From positions 141,010,457-141,074,456 of the forward strand of contig CM056994.1 of NCBI GenBank assembly GCA_029891345.1: DNA of 64,000 bases, given 5' to 3'. A model generated the notes under the pieces. The model was not told the origin of the DNA and did no database searches. It saw nothing but the letters and a program-made list of their open reading frames with translations. The position numbers and the translations under genes are program-made. The DNA comes from Dryococelus australis. Its lineage: Eukaryota; Arthropoda; Insecta; Phasmatodea; Phasmatidae. Numbering within the stretch: position 1 is the first letter of the stretch; every line of letters begins with the position of its first letter. Positions 56,997-64,000 of this stretch are shown here, in pieces.

Positions 56997-57859
56997 AGAT
57001 GTCAGCAAAAAACCTGCAACAAACGATTACGAATAATAATTATAATAATGTCGACATAGCATTAATAGAAGCTGGAAGAAAAAGTATAATTTATTCACAA
57101 AACGTATACAGTGCATAGAAAAAACATGCGAAGGCCTCACTATCAAAGTAAAATTTTATACTTAACTGTGTCGCAGAACAAATACTCTTATTTATATTTT
57201 TTTTTTCCTTATATTAACAATACTATAAGCAAGTTATTTATGACTGAGGACACTAGTGTTATAAAAAATCCTATGCACAGCCCTTTGCAAAAATTATTGT
57301 ATCAAAATTGTAGTTACTTTTAAAATTAAAAGTTCTACAAAATTGGCTACGAATAGCATTAAATGTGCACAAGCAATAATGCAAGCTGGGATGAAAATGT
57401 TTTAATTAATATGCAAATACATCTGATGACAAGTAAGGTTGTGCACGCTATAATTTTTCCTGAGAAATTGTTTGTAATTTTACAAATGCTTGTAGGAATA
57501 TGGGGGAAGTGTGCACAGCAGGGAATCGTGCGCACCTCGGTTTCTCGGAAATGCGTGGACATTATTGAGTCTGGCTGGTGCTGTGCTCTACCGATGGATA
57601 AGCCACCTAGTACCCGGCAGGAAAGGTCGCGCCATTTGTGTAGTTGTGAATGTGAGAGGTGGAGAAAGAAAACTGTGCTCTTTCATGTTACTTTTTACTG
57701 CCAGGAAATAAGGTGAGTGTACAGTTCTTGTTCAAATATTTCTAACTAAATATATAATTAAAGTGTGTAATTTACTGGTGTGGTTGCATGCATGCCACTT
57801 GTTAAACTGATAATATTTTTCGCGTGACAGCCATGTTTCATTTCAAAATCGTAATATTG

Positions 57860-57875
57860 TAATGGTGCGCAGTAA
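57860..57875 (+). repeat. subterminal inverted repeat, left
   Basis: TAATGGTGCGCAGTAA; exact inverse at 60087-60102. A related GGTGCGCAC word follows at about 57881. Confidence 0.75.
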
Positions 57876-57994
57876 GGCAGAAGGTGCGCACAATTTCCCC
57901 TCGAAGGAGAGTTAGGAAAGGCGTATGATTCCCCCTCATACGAGTAAATTAGAAACGACTTTAATACCAAGCTCTCGATTTTTTTTTGTCTCAG

Positions 57995-59918
57995 ATGACA
58001 AGAACGTGCTCCCCAAATACGAACATTAATTCCTACACTCCAGAAAATTTACAGAGAGCTTTGCAAGTGATTAGAGATTAGGGTAAGAAAATAAGGAAAG
58101 TAGGGAGATGCTTTAGTATTTCGGAGTCAACTATTAGAAAAAAACTTTTGGAAACGCGGCCTGTTCCACCCCGTTTAGGCCGTAAAGCTGTGCTCCCAAA
58201 AGAAGTTTATACACAGTTGAAGGTATATATCTTGACACTTGCCAAATTACTATATGGTGTGACACTAACACAAAACACAACTCAGGCTCTTGGTATATAG
58301 GTATGCTGAAGAGAAAAACATATCTCATTATTTTAATAAACTGGAAGGTTTAGCTGGGAAGGATTGGCTTTATGGATTTTTAAAGAGAAATCCTGAGGTA
58401 GTACTGAGACAGCCAGAAGGAACTAGCTTAAATAGAATTGCGTCGTTTAAGGTTGCGGAAACAGGTCTATTCTACTCTAACCTTCAGAAAGTTATGGACG
58501 CATCCAAGTTCGAGCATAGTATAATATTTAATGTTGATGAGACGAGACTTTCATCTGTTCAAATAAATTCCCAAAATTATATGCACCTAAAGGAGCCAAA
58601 AGAGTAGGGGCTGCTATTTCTGCTGAAAGAGGTCTCACTATAACTACTGTTTTTTCTGTGAGTGCCTCTGGGAACTACGTCCCGCCAATGGTTATATGTC
58701 CCCGAAAAGAATGACTCCTACACTTACAAAATAAATGGACCAATTGGTACAACCTACAGATGTTAGAAAAACGGGTGGACAAATAGGGACATTTTTCTTG
58801 AGTGGTTGAACCATTTCACAAAACATGCCAAGCCTACTGAAAGTGATCCGATTCTCCTCATTCTATATAACCATATCAGCCATATCTCTGTTGAGATCTA
58901 CGACTTCTGCAAAACAAACTTCATCCATATGGTGTCACTTTCACCCCACACATCACATCGCCTTCAGTCATTGGATTTGACATGTTTTGGCCCTCTAAAG
59001 GGTGCTCTTTACAGGGAATATGACCTTTACCTAACTACATCAGGTCATGAAAAAATTACTGTGTATGACGTAGCAGAGCTCTTAAACAAGGCATTTATGG
59101 AAGTAGCCACAACGGAAAAGGCACTTGCAGGTTTTCACTCTTCTGGAATATTCCCACTAAACCCCGATAAGTTTAATGAAAACAAATTTGCTTCTGCCAA
59201 CCAAGTAAGGATTGTTACAGTTGAAGGTAGTCCTGAGCCTGAAACTCCGAAATCTGCACCACATCTTGAACCTGCCCATAATTCAGGCAATGAAGCAGGA
59301 CCATTAACATGTGTTGGGCGAGATAGATAGCCAGATGAACAACCTGTTCAAGATTCCGAACCATCAGGCTCTACAACCAACACATTCTTGGCGCATATGT
59401 CTCCTATTTCAAATAAGGCAGATCATAAAATTCAAAGACAACCAGGAAAAAGTCACACAAAAAACAACGTTCAGAAATAATGACAAGCACACCAGTGAAA
59501 CGAAAATCAGATGAAGCGCAAAGAAAAGAAAGAAATGAAGGAAGAAAAGAAAGCAAAGAAGAAAGGAAAACCTACAAGTAATGTCCGAATGGGCAATGAC
59601 CAATCATTGTCAGCAAAGAGAGGGAGAGAAAGAAAAAACCGAAGAAGTAAACAACACCAGTTTCATATGAAACATCTGAAGAAGAAGTTTCCTACCTCTG
59701 TGATGATGGTGATGATGAACTAGATGGAATGTATTGCAGTGTTTTACCCACACCTAGCAAAGATCCTAATTAACTATGTGGTATCTGTGGAAAAAATAGG
59801 GAGGGACAAAGAATTGTGTTATAGACGTGTGTTGTATTATTCGTGGAATCATGCAGATTGCAATGGTGCGGATACCCCTAAAGATTATGTTTACGATTAT
59901 TGTGCATCTACAAAATGA
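57995..59918 (+). pseudogene. pogo/Tigger-type transposase with C-terminal zinc finger
   Basis: The ATG at 57995 follows a perfect acceptor-like tttttttttgtctcag. The N-terminus shows the Psq-type helix-turn-helix (YTPENLQRALQVIRD, then GRCFSISESTIRKKLL, then RLGRKAVLP), with one in-frame stop at about 58079. The CENP-B-type part follows (EEKNISHYFNKLEGLAGKDW, then GFLKRNPEVVLRQPEGTSLN), then the DDE core: VDETR with the first catalytic Asp (58530-58545), LLILYNHISHISVE (about 58856-58897) and QSLDLTCFGPLKGAL with the third Asp. In functional relatives the second block reads LDNH; here it is LYNH, so the second catalytic Asp is Tyr. A Lys/Arg-rich linker (59511-59700) leads to a PHD-like C-terminus (CG.CGKNR ... 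SWNHADCNGADTPKDY...DYC). Frameshifts at about 58.29, 58.6 and 59.33 kb. Inactive. Confidence 0.85.
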
Positions 59919-60086
59919 ACTAAAAATGAACAATGTTACACTGTCTTAAAATGTTTAGAGCTTGTTTAATATTTCTTCTATTTGTAGTAGGGATTATATA
60001 AAATCAATAGGTGAGTTGCCTTTGCACTAACCTTCTAATTTCTTAAAGTATGTTTTTTTCCCCCATTCCAATCCCAACCTTGGATT

Positions 60087-60102
60087 TTACTGCGCACCAT
60101 TA
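60087..60102 (-). repeat. subterminal inverted repeat, right
   Basis: Exact inverse of 57860-57875, 170 bases after the transposase stop. Confidence 0.75.
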
Positions 60103-60336
60103 CCCAACCCTTGCGTATCATTACGCCGTAGGGTGGGGAATAATCCGCAAATTCATGTTTGTACTTTTTGCATTATCGTATAATTATATTCCTGTTTGGA
60201 CGAAATAGGTTTTATCACAATGAAAAAAAAGGATAACAAACGTTCACTTTCACATAATCGCATGTATGATAAATACAATTACTTTATATTTACTACCGAT
60301 CTCACCTAGATGCGAGCAGTTCCCCCACCTTCCCCT

Positions 60337-63300
60337 AAAAGTATAAAGAAATTCCTTATAAAACTACTCGTGTGTAAAAACAACTAGGGTCATGCTTGAA
60401 ATAGAACATAATAAATGTTTATACTATACTGACCTCTATCCATGAGCTTGAGCAAAATGGTGGACACTCAACAACGTAAAAGTATACAGCCGTTTTTTGC
60501 GAAAACCAGGGGCATTGTAAATTGTGGTTTGGGTGAAATATAAATGTATTGCAAATGTGAGAACACTTAAAACAACTCAAATAAAAAAAAAAAACGTGAC
60601 TGTATTACTCATTTCCTAGCTACACATAACTCTTAAAATGTATCCTTCTAAATCAAATTATTTATTTATTATTTTTGTAGAAACTTTCAACTATATCTAA
60701 TATAAAAATACGTCGTAAGTCAAATTGGTCTTGTGGTTAAAGGCTAACAATAAAAGGCATGTAGGTTCTAACCCATGTGTTGACAAATTGTATTTATTTT
60801 GAAATATTTCACCTAGTTATTAATTCATTTCTTTTCTTGGAAACAAATTTTATGTACAGTTCTCAATTATGTAAGTCGTAGAGTGTAACTACTCTGCTTC
60901 CAAGTATATTTATACACTGCATACCAAATATAGTTATGTCACTGAATCATTTTTAAAAACAACACAACATTTTTTGGCAAGTATAGATAAAATCCTCACA
61001 AACAATTTAGCATGTAGGCAGTAGAGTTACTTACCAGAAGAATAAAAGGAACTCTGCAGTGAATTTTTCCTAACAATGATAGGCTGCATTGCTAGGGACT
61101 TCCGCGAAACCGATGATTTGATTACAGGTGATTCTGTGACACCCGAGCTTGGAAATCACTTTACCTGGACAAAAGTTCGCCACATAAGGTAAAAAAAATA
61201 TTATATTAAAAAAATCATATTCAAATTATTGGCACTACTACATACTTTAAAGAGAATTTACAACACTAGACAACGGACAGTCGGCGCTTACTTACTCCGA
61301 TGTCCGCTGGAAGACCAAGCACGAGCCTTTGGGTAGGGCGTGACGTACTCGCTGACAACCACTGCACAAAATATTATAATCGTCATTAAAAACTTCGCAT
61401 TGTATTTTAAAAATTGGTTGCATAAGAACTTTTCATGTCAAAATATTAAAAGCTCCCTGCAAACCACAATTTACTTACTTTTAAAATTCAAGAGCTCATT
61501 TTAAATATCTTTTGCATAAAAATTTTGTTTAAAAACCTCATTCTTAAACAATCATTGTTTTAATTTTGAAATTGAAGAGCTCATTTTTTAACAAGAGTAA
61601 TTTAACCAGCTATAAAATGCACTTAAAAACATAACATACATCGGCGAAAAAATACTCGAAACAAAACTGGAAGGCGACCGTGAAACCTCGCACTAACTCA
61701 CTAAATGAAAAATGGCGACGAAGCAGAAGGGTACTCGGATATGCAAATTCCAAGCGCTGATATCAGAGTCAGAGATTTGGCGATGTTTCGGCCTTTATAT
61801 ATTCAAGAAAAATGGTGGGAGACCTGGAATAATTTAATGAAAATAGTACCTACAGTTACCATAGCATTTTTCATTGGCCAACTTTCCCTCCCTACCGGAC
61901 AGGCATTCCCACTAGCCAGGCACCTCCCCCCTCCTCTCTTACTCGTAACTTCGCAGGAAAAAATACCACGTAAATTTGTGACAACTAAAATGGGTTAACT
62001 GTGTACTAAAATAAATAGCATTTGAGTGTTGTCCAACGTTATAATTCTGCTTCGTTTATGAGGAATCAGAGAGAAATAGTTGCGGTGATCTCCCATCTTT
62101 AAAGAAACGTGTATTTTGCAACAATTATTGAAGTTCTGAAATTTACTACTACAGACGCAATGTTCATTGCCCTACCAAAGTTTCAAACCAAGGTATAGTG
62201 ACACACACGTAAAATCACTTGTTCACTTACACACTGTGACTCCTGACAGCGATTTTATTGACATGTAAAGTTAATCGTAGGGACAATGCACCCTTGAGGT
62301 GTATTGTGGCTGTAATTTAATTATATTTGTTTAGAAGGAAAAAGAAGACACTTACTACCCAGTAACATACAACCCTGAACGCGAAGCGGAGTTATGTTAA
62401 GAAAACTTGTAAACTAAAAAATAATTGTACTCCACCACCATTTGCAAAGTACTGTGTCAGCTGATGGTTGTTGGTGTTATAATTGTAGAAGAAAGCAGTA
62501 TTCAACTTTAAAAATTATAATGTAGAAATTTTTCTGATTTATAAACCAATAAGTTTCACATAATTACATCTGTCTTATTTAAGTAGTAATGGCCAAATAC
62601 AGACACATTGCCTGCATGTTGGATCTTAAATCAACTGGTCAATTGCAAGTGCATGCCCACGCAAGGGTGGCATACTCCTAGTGAGTTCCCTGGAGGGAAC
62701 TTATATCGCAGTCGACTGTCAAAGGGGTGTGGGTTAATCAGTAACGTTTATGTATGTCTGTCTGTGTAAATGCCTCTCCTTTAATAATAAATATATGATA
62801 ATTATAATCATAATTATTTTAAAAATAATTATAAAAAAATATTATGACAATTATAGATTTAATACTTATGAATTTAACGTCAGTTTAGCATGGCCCAATA
62901 CATGCATATTTCCAGTAGTGCAGACCAACATCTGATATAACCACATTTTAACCCAAATGACAAACTAATTATACGAAGGGCCAAGACGAATGAATCATCG
63001 AGCTCACCTTAGTTAAACCAACAAGTTTCATTGACAGCTGTTATGGAGTGAACTGCTGGGCAGTAATATGAAAAGCGTGGAAATTATAATGACTGATATG
63101 TACAGGAATAAAGGGTGGGAGAAGCGCACTGCCATTTTTTTTATCTCGTCGTTTTTAAGGAAAAAAACTGACCATAGGCATTCTGTTTAAGGGGGTAGTT
63201 TCCTTAATTACTTTTCTCATAATTTAATGTTTATGCTTATTAGTTTGATTAATTGCACAATAACTTGATAGTTGAAGGTTAAAAATTATATTTATCAGCT

Positions 63301-64000
63301 CTTAAACTAACTTTTCAATGATTTATAAAAATATTATTCCGAAATTTTTTCAACTTAAACATGAATTCACTATATGTTATCTCAAGAATTTTAGTTTTCA
63401 GTAAACTGTTAAACTATGTTCTTTGCCGTACTTTAGGCATTTTTTTAAATTTCGTCCAGAATACTTCAAAAATGTCATTACAAAGAAAAGAAGGTAGAGT
63501 AACATGGGAAAAACCTTGTGCATTTCATAACATGTTTGATCATCGAGCTCAAATAACACATAAACGGGAATACGACAGAAAAACTATTAATTGGCAAATA
63601 GTTACTGAGAAGTGGCGCACTCCTCGCTAGTGTGGCTTGCCGTGGAACTACGTAGGCTCGAAGAGAATAACAGGGAGTTGAGGTGTGGTGGGTAGGGACC
63701 AAAGTGCCTAAAGGTAGGCCACCTGCGTCAGAGCCTTGGAGCTTGCTTGTATGAAAGTGATGGGGAAACTGCAACCCTCCTACCAGACAGTTTTCGGAAC
63801 CGACCAAGGCTCTAAATATTCCCTGTGTTTTGAGAATTTAGTAGACTTGTCTCTATACTTCAAATTTTTCGAAAGCCATGGTACCTTGAAATCACTAAAT
63901 ACTCTTTCCAAATTTCCAAATGAATTTAACTATATCTTTAGAGTTAAACTAATGACTGCATTTGGAGTGGTGTTTTTATCTGCATTACATGACGTAATCT
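60337..64000. other. gene-free stretch to the window end
   Basis: No recognisable coding domain. The open frames at 61705-61998 (+) and 63361-63630 (+) are unassigned. A phrase TCAAGAGCTCATTTTAAA occurs near 61488 and, with changes, near 61572. A near-perfect palindrome AGTTCCCTGGAGGGAACT lies at 62684-62701. A GC-richer block spans 63610-63800. Confidence 0.35.
60716..60790 (+). mobile_element. tRNA-derived SINE head
   Basis: A-box-like CTTGTGGTTAAAGGC (60730-60744) and B-box GTAGGTTCTAACCCA (60761-60775), followed by an AT-rich tail. Related in wording to the head at 24637. Confidence 0.55.

Larger units (their letters stand above)
57493..60336 (+). mobile_element. pogo/Tigger-type DNA transposon
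   Basis: The left end TAGGAATATGGGGGAAGTGT and the reverse complement of the right end TAGGGGAAGGTGGGGGAACT are similar, with TA at both outer edges as expected for Tc1/mariner-superfamily insertions. Inside them TAATGGTGCGCAGTAA (57860-57875) and its exact inverse (60087-60102) form a subterminal repeat. The enclosed transposase on + is at 57995-59918. The total of about 2.84 kb is normal for pogo-like elements. The outer ends are less certain than the subterminal pair. Confidence 0.7.

Noticed and set aside
61705..61998. 97-residue open frame with good start context (AAAATGGCGACG in another frame)
   Set aside because: No domain, no splice or poly(A) support, not recognised.
1..64000. CRISPR arrays, bacterial operons, rRNA or tRNA genes
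   Set aside because: No regularly spaced direct repeats of the right type and no rRNA or cloverleaf sequence; the window is eukaryotic.

Overview
The window reads as intergenic DNA from a large, AT-rich, repeat-loaded eukaryotic genome, most likely an insect. The evidence is spread-out degenerate coding remnants, tRNA-headed SINEs, Ty3/gypsy retroelements including one with an errantivirus-type env, a pogo/Tigger-type DNA transposon, an arthropod-type viral/Polinton DNA polymerase B and the insect-common CGGQN protein family. I see no bacterial-style operons, no rRNA, no canonical tRNA and no host gene I can name with confidence. Almost every substantial open reading segment is a broken piece of a mobile element.

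Layout. 1-5.3 kb: possible 5' exons and a decayed body of a CGGQN (DUF7869-like) gene on +, with a MITE in its presumed intron and a poly(A) signal after it. 5.9-6.0 kb: TA microsatellite. 6166-9770: LTR retrotransposon on -, with two LTRs of 767 bp, a 4-bp ACCT target duplication, a polypurine tract, a gag remnant and no pol. 9.8-10.7 kb: TATGG-rich repeat copy C. 13.2-20.8 kb: errantivirus-like element on - with gag, protease, RT, RNase H, integrase and env recognisable but shattered. 20.9-23.5 kb: TATGG-rich repeat copy A. 24.6-25.5 kb: two tRNA-derived SINEs. 25.6-26.3 kb: module rich in AAGATGGCGG motifs and purine runs, ending in AATAAA. 27.2-30.2 kb: second Ty3/gypsy pol remnant on +, followed by a minisatellite, a 118-bp tandem repeat and another copy of the motif module near 31.8 kb.

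32-45 kb is mostly gene-free AT-rich DNA with SINE heads, a 425-bp MITE, an inverted repeat pair at 39.0/40.6 kb, a GC-rich island at 41.2-41.9 kb and several hairpins. 45.5-47.05 kb is a tandem array with a period of about 285 bp. 49.1-51.85 kb holds inverted copies of the two repeat modules seen at 20.9-26.3 kb, in the same relative order. 53.5-56.7 kb is a DNA polymerase B pseudogene on -, abutted by a full-looking SINE. 57.5-60.3 kb is a pogo/Tigger-type element whose transposase has lost a catalytic Asp. The rest, to 64 kb, shows nothing coding that I can support.

The genes do not form a working pathway. The picture is layered insertions: MITE and SINEs inside older repeats, an LTR element next to a TATGG array, and three retroelement copies in different states of decay. 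The most distinctive signals are the dispersed motif-rich module in at least three copies, the complete LTR insertion that lost pol, and the env-carrying retroelement.
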